Of a stretch of 64,000 nucleotides of DNA, positions 25,897 through 33,713 are shown piece after piece (position 1 is the stretch's first letter; every line of letters starts with the position of its first letter). Under the pieces are notes generated by a model. That model saw only the letters and a list, made by a program, of their open reading frames with translations. It was not told the origin of the DNA and searched no databases. The position numbers were made by a program, and so were the translations under genes. Source of the stretch: Paraburkholderia sp. ZP32-5 (GTDB taxonomy: Bacteria > Pseudomonadota > Gammaproteobacteria > Burkholderiales > Burkholderiaceae); contig NZ_JAJEJP010000003.1 in the NCBI RefSeq assembly GCF_021390495.1, forward strand, positions 1 through 64,000. Reading direction: 5' to 3'.

Positions 25897-26388
25897 ATGG
25901 GGTTGAGTCAGGTGGTGAGCATTGCGCGCGAAGCGCAACATGACGGCGCGGTTTTACTGACCGGCGAGGTGTTGCGGCCGATGTCCGTGTCGCTCGACGA
26001 TCTCGAGCAGCTCGGCAGCGTGCTCGTCGATCCGTTCGATCTGCGCTGTTTTACGACGCGGCGTTTGATTCGCACGGTCGCCGGCTACCGTGGCGTGCTG
26101 CTGAAGGAATTGATCACGGCGGCCGGCCTGCGCAACGCCGCCACCGGAGATTTCAAGCGCACGATCTTCGTCGCGAGTGCGCACGATGGTTACGCGGTCA
26201 CCTTCTCGTGGCGCGAACTGTTCAATACGCCCATCGGCGAACAGGCGATTGTTGCCTACGAGTGCGGCGGCGAGCCGTTGAGCGCGGCCGACGGCGCGCC
26301 GATCCTTTACTCGGGGGCCGACATTTTTTCCGCGGCCCGCCACGTGAAACGGATTGCGAAGATCGATACGCGGGTGCTCGGCGTGTGA
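25897..26388 (+). CDS. Small molybdopterin-binding-domain protein (sulfite oxidase fold)
   Basis: A 163-residue soluble protein matching the oxidoreductase molybdopterin-binding domain: LTGEVLRPMSVSLDDLEQL, then RTVAGYRGVLLKELI, and SAHDGYAVTFSWRELFN. Cys51 (in LRCFTT) is at or near the place of the molybdenum-ligating cysteine. No signal peptide and no heme domain are present, so the protein is about half the size of a full sulfite oxidase family enzyme such as YedY. GGGAGG precedes the ATG. Divergence from the molybdate transporter suggests it uses or senses molybdenum cofactor. Confidence 0.8.
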   Translation: MGLSQVVSIAREAQHDGAVLLTGEVLRPMSVSLDDLEQLGSVLVDPFDLRCFTTRRLIRTVAGYRGVLLKELITAAGLRNAATGDFKRTIFVASAHDGYAVTFSWRELFNTPIGEQAIVAYECGGEPLSAADGAPILYSGADIFSAARHVKRIAKIDTRVLGV

Positions 26389-26470
26389 GCGCCTGAACGC
26401 CGCGGACGCCGAGCTTCAGCTTATCCGCCGCTCATCTGCCACTCGTCTTTCATTCACCCCGCGCGCCGGT

Positions 26471-27181
26471 TCACTCGCTCGTCGAGCCGACCGGTGACTC
26501 CGATCCGCTGCGCTGCCCGGCCGCTCGTGCGGGCCGCTCGACGGCCCTAACCAGACCGCTGCCGCCGCCTCCGCAGAAAAACAGATCCGCGCCGTTGGAT
26601 TCGAGCCCGGAGATGCCGGTCCCCGCCGGCATCTCGACACTTTCGAGCACGTCGCCGGTGCGCGGGTCGATGTGCCTTAGCTCGCTCTCGTCCTTTTCCC
26701 AGGTGCCATGCCATAGTTCGCCGTCGACCCACGTAATACCGGTCACGAAGCGATTGGATTCGATCGTGCGCAGCACCGCGCCGGTGGCGGGATCGACCTG
26801 ATAGATCTTGCGCTCCGGATATTGGCCGACCCACAGCGAGCCTTCGGCCCATGTGAGGCCCGAGTCGCCGCCATTGCCAGGCGCGGGGATCGTCGACAGA
26901 ACGCGGCCGCTCGCCGGATCAATCTTCTGGATGCGCCCGTGCGCGATCTGGAACAGGTGCTGGCCGTCGAAGGCCGTGCCCGCGTCGGCCGGCACGGCGA
27001 TCGAGCGCAGCGTCTCGCCACTGGCCGGATCGATCGCGTCCAGCCGCTCGCCGGTCGCGATCCACACGTGGCGGCCGTCGTACGTGACGCCATGCACTTT
27101 GTCGACACCCGTAAAGGGCCCATATTCGCGGATGATTCTGGCGGCTGATCGGTTCATGTTCATGGTTGCCATCCTAATCAT
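26471..27181 (-). CDS. Beta-propeller repeat protein (Vgb/glutamine cyclotransferase-like)
   Basis: A 236-residue protein made of repeats: AIDPASGETLRSI, KIDPASGRVLSTI, QVDPATGAVLRTI and HIDPRTGDVLESV, each with a preceding W/V strand such as SLWVGQYPER and ELWHGTWEKD. This is a beta-propeller of the kind found in streptogramin lyase-like and glutaminyl cyclotransferase-like proteins. No signal peptide is seen. The C-terminal 25 residues are polar and low in order. The ATG overlaps the upstream gene stop (ATGA), so it is translated with the TPR/winged-helix protein. Function unknown; perhaps a ligand-binding partner. Confidence 0.7.
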   Translation of the reverse strand: MIRMATMNMNRSAARIIREYGPFTGVDKVHGVTYDGRHVWIATGERLDAIDPASGETLRSIAVPADAGTAFDGQHLFQIAHGRIQKIDPASGRVLSTIPAPGNGGDSGLTWAEGSLWVGQYPERKIYQVDPATGAVLRTIESNRFVTGITWVDGELWHGTWEKDESELRHIDPRTGDVLESVEMPAGTGISGLESNGADLFFCGGGGSGLVRAVERPARAAGQRSGSESPVGSTSE

Positions 27182-28431
27182 GGGGGGAACGGAGCGGGGA
27201 GTAACAATGCCGTCGCGAATCCGGCGACCGGCGGCGTCATCCAGCGACGCGCGCGGCCCTGGCCGACCGGCTGCACCTTGCCCGCGGCGGCGAGTGCGTC
27301 GAGCGAACGCTGCACCGTGCGCTGGCTCGCGCCGAGCACGAGCGCCAGCGCCGAACTAGACCACGATTCGCCGTCGGCGAGAAACGCGAGCAGCGCCGCA
27401 TGCTCGCCTTCGACAGGCGGCGCCAGCACGATCACGTCGCGCGCGTGACGCGGCTCCAGTGCAAAGCCGCGCTTCGTCGCGCCGATGCCGGCCAGTGTGC
27501 CGAGCGCGCTGCGCAGGCGCCCGATTTCGACCCGCAGGCGCGCGCGATGCGATTCGTCCGCATGTTTGGCGCGGAACGCGCGCGCGACCAGGGTGTCGCG
27601 CGGCACGTCGTCGGGCCAGGCCTCGCCGAGCATGCGGGCGAGTGTGAAAAGAACAGGCCGGCTCGCGAGCGCCACCGTCGCATGGGTATCGCGGATCGCG
27701 TAGCGGCACGCATCGACGATCAGCAGACTTTGAGCCAGATTCGATGCCGGCTTCGATGTGGAGTTTGATGCGAGTAGCTTCTCGACTTCGTCGAGCACGA
27801 TCAGCCTTTCCTCGCCATGCGCGATGACGCGCGCCGCCGGCTTGTCGAGCACGAGCAACGCGCTTTCGATCTCCGCGATCAACGCCGGAATTGCCGCTTC
27901 GCGTGCCGCGCGTTCGGCCCGCGCCAGCGCGGCGCGCGCGGCTTTGCTGCGCAGACGCCGCAACGCGACGCCCGCGACGACCAGTTCGTGCGCAGCCCGC
28001 AACGCGGGCGGCAACGGCAGAGGACCGAGCGCGGCAAGCCGTCGCTCGGCGTCGTCGAGACGGCCGACCAGCAACAGACGCCGCACCTGCAGATAGCGCG
28101 CATGCGCGGCGTTGACGCGGTCGCCATGCGCATCGAGCACGGCGATCGCGGCATCGAGCGCCCTGGCCGGCCACGCGAGATCGCGCGACGCCAGCGCAAT
28201 CTCGGCCTCGGCAACCACGCACCTTGCGCGCGCCACCGGCTCCTTTGCGCCGAACGCGCTCGCGGCGTCACGCACCAGCGCCTTCGCGCGCACGAAATCG
28301 CCGAGTTGCGCCATCGCAATGCCACGCAACGCGAGCGCCGGCGCGTCGGCGCGCAACGCGACGCGATCGAGCGCGCCGAGCGGATCGCCCGCTGAAAGTG
28401 CGCGCGCCGCCGCGGCGATCAAAGCGTCCAT
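27178..28431 (-). CDS. TPR-like and winged-helix regulatory protein
   Basis: A 417-residue alanine-rich protein. Residues about 1-220 are helical repeats (MDALIAAAARALSAGDPLGAL, LRGIAMAQLGDFVRAKALV) like TPR domains. Residues about 225-360 resemble a linker with an SARP/OmpR-like winged helix (LRVEIGRLRSALGTLAGIGATK). The last 65 residues contain a clear helix-turn-helix (LALVLGASQRTVQRSLDALAAAGKV). It is probably a DNA-binding regulator. The ATG at 28431 has GAGGA upstream; a GTG at 28560 is the alternative. It is co-translated with the propeller gene and divergent from DUF899. Confidence 0.65.
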   Translation of the reverse strand: MDALIAAAARALSAGDPLGALDRVALRADAPALALRGIAMAQLGDFVRAKALVRDAASAFGAKEPVARARCVVAEAEIALASRDLAWPARALDAAIAVLDAHGDRVNAAHARYLQVRRLLLVGRLDDAERRLAALGPLPLPPALRAAHELVVAGVALRRLRSKAARAALARAERAAREAAIPALIAEIESALLVLDKPAARVIAHGEERLIVLDEVEKLLASNSTSKPASNLAQSLLIVDACRYAIRDTHATVALASRPVLFTLARMLGEAWPDDVPRDTLVARAFRAKHADESHRARLRVEIGRLRSALGTLAGIGATKRGFALEPRHARDVIVLAPPVEGEHAALLAFLADGESWSSSALALVLGASQRTVQRSLDALAAAGKVQPVGQGRARRWMTPPVAGFATALLLPAPFPP

Positions 28432-28644
28432 CGCGTGCGATTCCTCGCACGACGCAGCCGCAAAGCGCGCGCCGTTGCGTTGCGCGTCATCAGGCGACAC
28501 GTCACTCCGTCCAGCGAATCCCGCCACACTTGTCACTCCCGCCCGTCCGATGCCCAGCACTAATCTAGCACGACCATCAACCGCATCCGGCGCCGTAGCA
28601 GCCGTACGTTAAGCGGCACGGACAACTCCCTGGAGGGACCCGAA

Positions 28645-29406
28645 ATGACGACACATACGACCGGAACACGCGACGAGTGGCTCGCCGCGCGACGTGCACT
28701 GCTCGACGCCGAAAAGGCCTACACGCGACGCGGCGACGAGCTCGCGCAGCAACGTCAGGCACTGCCGTGGGTGCGCGTGGACAAGACCTATCGCTTCGAT
28801 ACCGAAGCAGGCGGCGCGACGCTCGCCGACCTGTTTCGCGGACGCTCGCAACTGCTCGTCTATCACTTCATGTTCGGCCCCGACTACAAGGCGGGCTGCC
28901 CGTCGTGCTCCGCGCTCGCGGATGGCTTCGACGGCTTCGCCGTGCATCTCGCGCAGCACGACGTGATGCTGATGGCGGTGTCGCGCGCGCCACTCGCGAA
29001 GCTGCAGGCGTACAGACAGCGGATGGGATGGACGTTTCCGTGGGCATCGTCGGCGGACGGCGACTTCAACTTCGACTTCAACGTGTCGTTCAGCGAAGAA
29101 CAGCAGCGCAACGGCGACATCGAATACAACTACGCGCGCAATAGCCACGCGATGGACGTGACGCCCGCGCCGGAGCCCGTCGCGCAGTTCGCGGCGACCT
29201 GCGGCACCGACGCGGCCACCTATTCGCGCGATCGCCCCGGCATGAGCGCGTTCGTGATCGAAGACGGCGTCGTCTATCACACGTATTCGACCTATGCGCG
29301 CGGCGTGGACGGGCTGTGGGGCATGTATCAGTGGCTCGATCGCGCGCCGAAGGGGCGCAACGAGACGGGCATCTGGTGGCGCCGTCACGACGAGTACGAG
29401 CGGTGA
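28645..29406 (+). CDS. DUF899 thioredoxin-like family protein
   Basis: A 253-residue cytoplasmic protein. The core DKTYRFDTEAGGATLADLF, LVYHFMFGPDY and GCPSCSALADGFDG defines the DUF899 family, which has a thioredoxin-like fold; Cys85 and Cys88 form a CPSC motif in the peroxiredoxin-like position. The later segment GMSAFVIEDGVVYHTYSTYARG is also conserved. GGAGGG precedes the ATG. Its stop overlaps the next ATG (TGATG), tying it to the DUF2182 membrane protein. Redox activity is likely but unproven. Confidence 0.88.
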   Translation: MTTHTTGTRDEWLAARRALLDAEKAYTRRGDELAQQRQALPWVRVDKTYRFDTEAGGATLADLFRGRSQLLVYHFMFGPDYKAGCPSCSALADGFDGFAVHLAQHDVMLMAVSRAPLAKLQAYRQRMGWTFPWASSADGDFNFDFNVSFSEEQQRNGDIEYNYARNSHAMDVTPAPEPVAQFAATCGTDAATYSRDRPGMSAFVIEDGVVYHTYSTYARGVDGLWGMYQWLDRAPKGRNETGIWWRRHDEYER

Positions 29407-30242
29407 TGAACGCGCTCGCACGGGCCGTCCGCGCGGGCGGCAAACCGGCAGCCCCACGGCGCGCAAGCGTTTCCGGGCTGGCGTTTGCCGGCATCTGCAT
29501 GGTGCTGTTCGCCGCGAGCGTCGCGGCGACACTCGCGCAAAGCCTGTCGATGTCGGCAATGGGCGAGCTGCCGATGCCCGGCGGCTGGTCGATGTCGATG
29601 CTCTGGATGCCGACCTGCGGGCGAAGCTGGGCGCGCGTGGCGCTATCGTTTGCCGGCATGTGGATCGTGATGATGGCGGCGATGATGCTGCCGTCGCTCA
29701 CGCAGATGCTGGCGCGCTATCGCGACGCGGTCGGCTCGCAAGTGCACTCGACGCAACTCGCGTTGCTGACGTTGCGGGTTGCGCTCGGGTATTGGGTCGT
29801 ATGGATCGCGGGCGGCGTCGCGGTCTTCGCGCTGGGCGCCGCGCTCACGACGTTCGAGTTGCGATCGCAAGCGCTTGCGCGCGCGGTTCCGCTCGCGGCC
29901 GGTGTGGTCGTGCTGCTGGCCGGCGCGCTTCAGTTGAGCGCGTGGAAAGCGCGTCACCTTGCCTGCTGCCGGGCAACGCCGCGCGTCGCCGCAAACGCCG
30001 CCGCCGCGTGGCGACACGGCGTGCGCATCGGCATCCACTGTGGCTGCTGCTGCGCGGGATTGACGGCGATGTTGCTGGTCGTCGGCATGATGGACCTGCG
30101 GATGATGGCCGTCGTGACGGCCGCGATCACCGCCGAGCGGTTTTCACCGAACGGCGCGCGCATTGCCCGGATGGTCGGCGCCGCGGCCCTTGGCGGCGGT
30201 TTGCTGCTGATCGTTCAGGCCTGCTTCTCTGCGGCCGGATGA
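29406..30242 (+). CDS. DUF2182 multi-pass membrane protein
   Basis: A 278-residue inner-membrane protein with about six helices. Conserved blocks WIVMMAAMMLPSLTQML and HCGCCCAGLTAMLLVVGMMDLRMM (His211, Cys212, Cys214, Cys215, Cys216) define the DUF2182 family of predicted metal-binding integral membrane proteins. It has a methionine- and cysteine-rich composition suggestive of copper or another soft metal. It is coupled to the DUF899 gene by a TGATG overlap; that pairing recurs in other bacteria. Confidence 0.87.
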   Translation: MNALARAVRAGGKPAAPRRASVSGLAFAGICMVLFAASVAATLAQSLSMSAMGELPMPGGWSMSMLWMPTCGRSWARVALSFAGMWIVMMAAMMLPSLTQMLARYRDAVGSQVHSTQLALLTLRVALGYWVVWIAGGVAVFALGAALTTFELRSQALARAVPLAAGVVVLLAGALQLSAWKARHLACCRATPRVAANAAAAWRHGVRIGIHCGCCCAGLTAMLLVVGMMDLRMMAVVTAAITAERFSPNGARIARMVGAAALGGGLLLIVQACFSAAG

Positions 30243-30333
30243 TCCACGTGCACCCTATGCAACGTCGCCGGCAGCATCGCCGATCGCTGCCAAAAACAAC
30301 ACGTCACGCGCGGCCTATCTCAATATTGTTTTA

Positions 30334-30374
30334 GTTTCAGAAACAGTGATTTCGTTAATTAGGTATTTACCCTA
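30334..30374. promoter_or_regulatory. Palindromes upstream of the DUF4148 gene
   Basis: GTTTCAGAAAC at 30334-30344 is a perfect palindrome around a central A, and TAGGTATTTACCCTA at 30360-30374 is an inverted repeat about 85 bp before the start codon. Both lie in an AT-rich leader and are candidate regulator or promoter sites; no known consensus is matched with certainty. Confidence 0.35.
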
Positions 30375-30457
30375 GTTCTCGTGCCCCCTAGACTGTCATC
30401 ACTGCTGCAGACAAACGAATTCGCAGCCAAACAAGACAAAATCTGGAGGTAGTAATC

Positions 30458-30727
30458 ATGAAATCGCTCATTCAAGCCGTCGTTATCGCTGCTACCCTTG
30501 CCGCTCCGGTTGCTGTTTTCGCCCAACAATCGAACCAGCCGTTGACCCGCGCGCAAGTGCGCGCAGAGCTGATCCAGGTGGAAAAGGCCGGTTACAACCC
30601 GGCGCGTTCGAACCCGAATGAATATCCGGGCAACATCCAGGCTGCCGAAGCTCGCATCGCGGCGCAAAACAGCGCAGTCGGCGGTGTCACCAGCGGTTCG
30701 TCGCAAGAAGGTCACGCAGCTGAATAA
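30458..30727 (+). CDS. DUF4148 small exported protein
   Basis: An 89-residue protein with a signal peptide (MKSLIQAVVIAATLAAPVAVFA, then QQSNQ). The mature part has the DUF4148 signature: LTRAQVRAELIQVEKAGYNP, followed by NEYPGNIQAAEARI. Members are very common in Burkholderiaceae, periplasmic, of unknown function and often strongly expressed. GGAGG is spaced 7 bp from the ATG. A paralogue lies at 41282. Confidence 0.93.
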   Translation: MKSLIQAVVIAATLAAPVAVFAQQSNQPLTRAQVRAELIQVEKAGYNPARSNPNEYPGNIQAAEARIAAQNSAVGGVTSGSSQEGHAAE

Positions 30728-30840
30728 GCTGTCGGGTTAGTTGGTAGTTAGAAGTGGGTTGGAAAGTAGCAAGAAGTTGCTGTTGTTGTAGCTGTACCTG
30801 CTGGGGCACTCCTGCCGTAGTGCTTCAGCAGCTTCCCCTT

Positions 30841-30878
30841 CTGGCCTGCCACCGCGGTTGATTGCGATGGCGGGCCAG
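30841..30878. terminator. Hairpin between convergent genes
   Basis: CTGGCCTGCCA at 30841-30851 pairs with TGGCGGGCCAG at 30868-30878 (11 bp including one G-U), loop 16 bases, followed by TTCCGTTT on the plus strand. It lies between the DUF4148 gene and the oppositely oriented aldehyde dehydrogenase gene and could terminate both. Confidence 0.5.
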
Positions 30879-30900
30879 TTCCGTTTACGGCGTCACCTGA

Positions 30901-32343
30901 TCAAACCGCGCCCGCGTTGATATACGCGGTCTTCACCGTCGTATAGAACTCGCGTGCGTAGCTGCCCTGCTCGCGCGGACCGTAGCTCGAACCCTTGCGG
31001 CCGCCGAACGGCACGTGATAATCGACGCCCGCCGTCGCGGTGTTGACCATCACCATGCCGGCCTGCGCATGACGGCGGAAATGGCTCGCGTAATTCAGCG
31101 ACGTCGTGCAGATACCGGCCGACAAACCGAACTCAGTATCGTTGGCGACCGCGAGCGCCTCGTGGTAATCCTTGACCTTGATCACCGAGGCCACCGGGCC
31201 GAACACTTCTTCGCGATTGATACGCATGGCCGGCGTCGTGTCCGTGACCAATGCCGGCGCGAGGAAGTAACCCTGTGTCGCGCCCTCGACGCGCTCGCCG
31301 CCGAACACCGTGCCGCCTTCTTCCCGCGCAATCGCGAGATAACGCTCGTCCTGCTGCAACTGCTTGTCGTCAACGACCGGGCCGATGTGCGTGCCGTCCG
31401 CGAGCGCATCGCCGATCTTCAGCGCCCGCATGCGCGCCTTCATCCCGTCGATGAAGCGGTCGTAAATCCCTTCGGTCACGATCAGCCGGCTCGACGCCGT
31501 ACAACGCTGGCCCGTCGAATAGAACGCACCGTTGAGGCACGCTTCGATCGCGACGTCGAGGTCGGCGTCGTCGAGCACGACCATCGGGTTCTTGCCGCCC
31601 ATCTCCAGCTGAAACTTCTTGCCCGACGCAAAGCATTTCGCGCCGATCGCGCGGCCAGTCGAGACCGATCCGGTGAAGCTCACCGCGTCGACGTCCGGCG
31701 AATTCACCAGCGCCTCGCCGACCACCGAACCGCGTCCCATCACGAGATTGATGACGCCCGCCGGCGCGCCCGCGTCGGCGATGATCTTGACCAGCTCCCA
31801 CGTACTCGCCGGCACCAGATCGGCCGGCTTGATCACGACCGTGTTGCCGTACGCGAGTGCCGGCGCGATCTTCCACGCCGGAATCGCGATCGGGAAATTC
31901 CACGGCGTAATCAGGCCGACCACGCCAATCGGCTCGCGCGTCATTTCGACGGTCATGCCCGGCCGCACCGACGGCACGCTTTCGCCACCAAGCCGCAGTG
32001 CTTCACCGGCGAAGAACTTGAAGATCTGCCCGGCGCGGCCGACTTCGCCGATCGCCTCCGGCAGCGTCTTGCCCTCTTCACGCGCGAGCAGCCGGCCAAG
32101 CTCGGCCTTGCGCGCGAGGATCGTGGTGGCCGCCTGGTCGAGCACGTCGAAACGCTGTTGCGGTGTCGACAACGACCACTGCGCGAACGCTTTACGCGCC
32201 GCGCTGATCGCGCGTTGCGTCTGCTCGGCATCGGCCTGTGCGAATTCGCCGACCACGTCGTCGAGATTCGAAGGATTGACGTTGCGGGAGACGCTTGCGC
32301 CGTCCACCCACTGTCCGTCGATGTAGTTTGCAAACTGGCTCAT
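30901..32343 (-). CDS. NAD(P)-dependent 2-oxoglutarate semialdehyde-type dehydrogenase
   Basis: A 480-residue aldehyde dehydrogenase, last gene of the sugar acid operon. Visible are the catalytic cysteine in GQRCTASSR, the catalytic glutamate in LEMGGKNP, the cofactor motif FTGSVSTGRAIG and TPWNFPIAIPAWK. The group (with LIVTEGIYDRF after the cysteine) includes 2,5-dioxopentanoate dehydrogenases that make 2-oxoglutarate. It would complete the Weimberg-type route with its neighbours. The ATG at 32343 has GGAGAAAC before it; the frame opens at a TTG 15 bp earlier. Confidence 0.88.
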   Translation of the reverse strand: MSQFANYIDGQWVDGASVSRNVNPSNLDDVVGEFAQADAEQTQRAISAARKAFAQWSLSTPQQRFDVLDQAATTILARKAELGRLLAREEGKTLPEAIGEVGRAGQIFKFFAGEALRLGGESVPSVRPGMTVEMTREPIGVVGLITPWNFPIAIPAWKIAPALAYGNTVVIKPADLVPASTWELVKIIADAGAPAGVINLVMGRGSVVGEALVNSPDVDAVSFTGSVSTGRAIGAKCFASGKKFQLEMGGKNPMVVLDDADLDVAIEACLNGAFYSTGQRCTASSRLIVTEGIYDRFIDGMKARMRALKIGDALADGTHIGPVVDDKQLQQDERYLAIAREEGGTVFGGERVEGATQGYFLAPALVTDTTPAMRINREEVFGPVASVIKVKDYHEALAVANDTEFGLSAGICTTSLNYASHFRRHAQAGMVMVNTATAGVDYHVPFGGRKGSSYGPREQGSYAREFYTTVKTAYINAGAV

Positions 32344-32402
32344 GTGCTGTTTCTCCAATCAAATTTCATCGCGGTCGATACGAGGCGGCCACACCACCAC
32401 TG

Positions 32403-33599
32403 TTACCCAGCAACCAGCAGACCACGCGCGGCGAGGTTGCGGTACAGCGCGCGCACGCCGAACGTCCACGGTTCGATTTCAGTGGACAGACGCACGGTGT
32501 TGGTCAGCGCGCCGAGCTGCGGCGTCGAGATCGTCACGCGGTCGCCGAGATGGTGCGTGAAGCCGCCGCCGGGTGCGTCGCGATCTTTGATCGGCGAGAA
32601 CATCGTGCCGAGGAACAGCATGAAGCCGTCCGGGTACTGATGATGCCGGCCGCAGGTTTGCGCGACGAGGTCGGCCGGGTCGCGGCTGATCTCGCTCATG
32701 TGACTGACGCCGTCGAGCACGAAGTCGTCGTCGGCGCCTTCGACGCGCAGCGCCACGCTCGCGCTACGCACCGAATCGAGCGAGAACGTATCGTCGAACA
32801 GCCGCACGAACGGGCCGATCGCGCACGAGCCGTTGTTGTCCTTGCACTTGCCGAGCAGCAGCGCCGAGCGGCCTTCGATATCGCGCAGATTCACGTCGTT
32901 GCCGAGCGTCGCGCCGACGATGCCGCCGCGGCTATTCACCGCGAGCACGATCTCCGGCTCCGGGTTGTTCCACACCGACGCGGCGAGCAGGCCGACGTCC
33001 GCGCCGAAGCCGACCGCCGACATCGGCTGCGACTTCGAAAATACTTCGGCGTCCGGGCCAATGCCGACTTCCATGTATTGCGACCACGCATCGCGCCGTT
33101 CGAGTTCCGCCTTCAGCTTCATCGCCTCTTCCGAGCCCGGCTTGATCTTCGACAGATCGGTGCCGATCGTCGATGCGATCGTCTCGCGTACTTCCTTCGC
33201 CTTCGCCGGATCGCCGCCCGCCTGTTCCTCGATCACACGCTCGATCAGGCTCACCGCGAACGTGACGCCGCAGGCCTTGATCGCCTGCACGTCGCACGGC
33301 GCGAGCAGACGCACAGCCGGCGCCGCCGCCGCAACCGACGCCGGCAGGTTCGCTTCGATCAGTTGCGCAACCGACCCGAGCGACACGCCCGGCGCGGTGC
33401 GCGCGAGCTGCGCGGCATCGTCGCGTTCGAACAGGTCGGCGGTGGTCGGCACGCTCGCGGTGATGTCGAACACTTCGCCGTTGCGCACGGCGACCACGCA
33501 CGGCCCCTCGTGCTGCTCGGTCTTGCGCCACACGCGGCCGACGAGCAGCGCGCGGTCGAGGTCGTCCGGAAGGAAACTGGATGGAGAAGTTGCGGACAT
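32403..33599 (-). CDS. FAH-family 2-keto-3-deoxy-pentonate dehydratase-like protein
   Basis: A 398-residue protein of the fumarylacetoacetate hydrolase superfamily with a long N-terminal domain. The C-terminal fold has the metal ligands in NNPEPEIVLAVN and LGNDVNLRDIEGR, as in FAH enzymes. In Caulobacter and Burkholderia, FAH proteins of this length encoded beside an IlvD-type dehydratase and a semialdehyde dehydrogenase are 2-keto-3-deoxy-xylonate dehydratases (XylX). It would convert 2-keto-3-deoxy-pentonate to 2-oxoglutarate semialdehyde. Context makes this better supported than a hydrolase role. Confidence 0.8.
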   Translation of the reverse strand: MSATSPSSFLPDDLDRALLVGRVWRKTEQHEGPCVVAVRNGEVFDITASVPTTADLFERDDAAQLARTAPGVSLGSVAQLIEANLPASVAAAAPAVRLLAPCDVQAIKACGVTFAVSLIERVIEEQAGGDPAKAKEVRETIASTIGTDLSKIKPGSEEAMKLKAELERRDAWSQYMEVGIGPDAEVFSKSQPMSAVGFGADVGLLAASVWNNPEPEIVLAVNSRGGIVGATLGNDVNLRDIEGRSALLLGKCKDNNGSCAIGPFVRLFDDTFSLDSVRSASVALRVEGADDDFVLDGVSHMSEISRDPADLVAQTCGRHHQYPDGFMLFLGTMFSPIKDRDAPGGGFTHHLGDRVTISTPQLGALTNTVRLSTEIEPWTFGVRALYRNLAARGLLVAG

Positions 33600-33713
33600 G
33601 GAGATGGCTCTCTGGGGAAGTTAGGGAAACGGGAAAGGCCGGGCTTCGCGTCGAGTATCACCACTCGCGAAACCCGGCCTTGCTTTCTGCGTATCAGTGC
33701 AAATCAGCGCATA

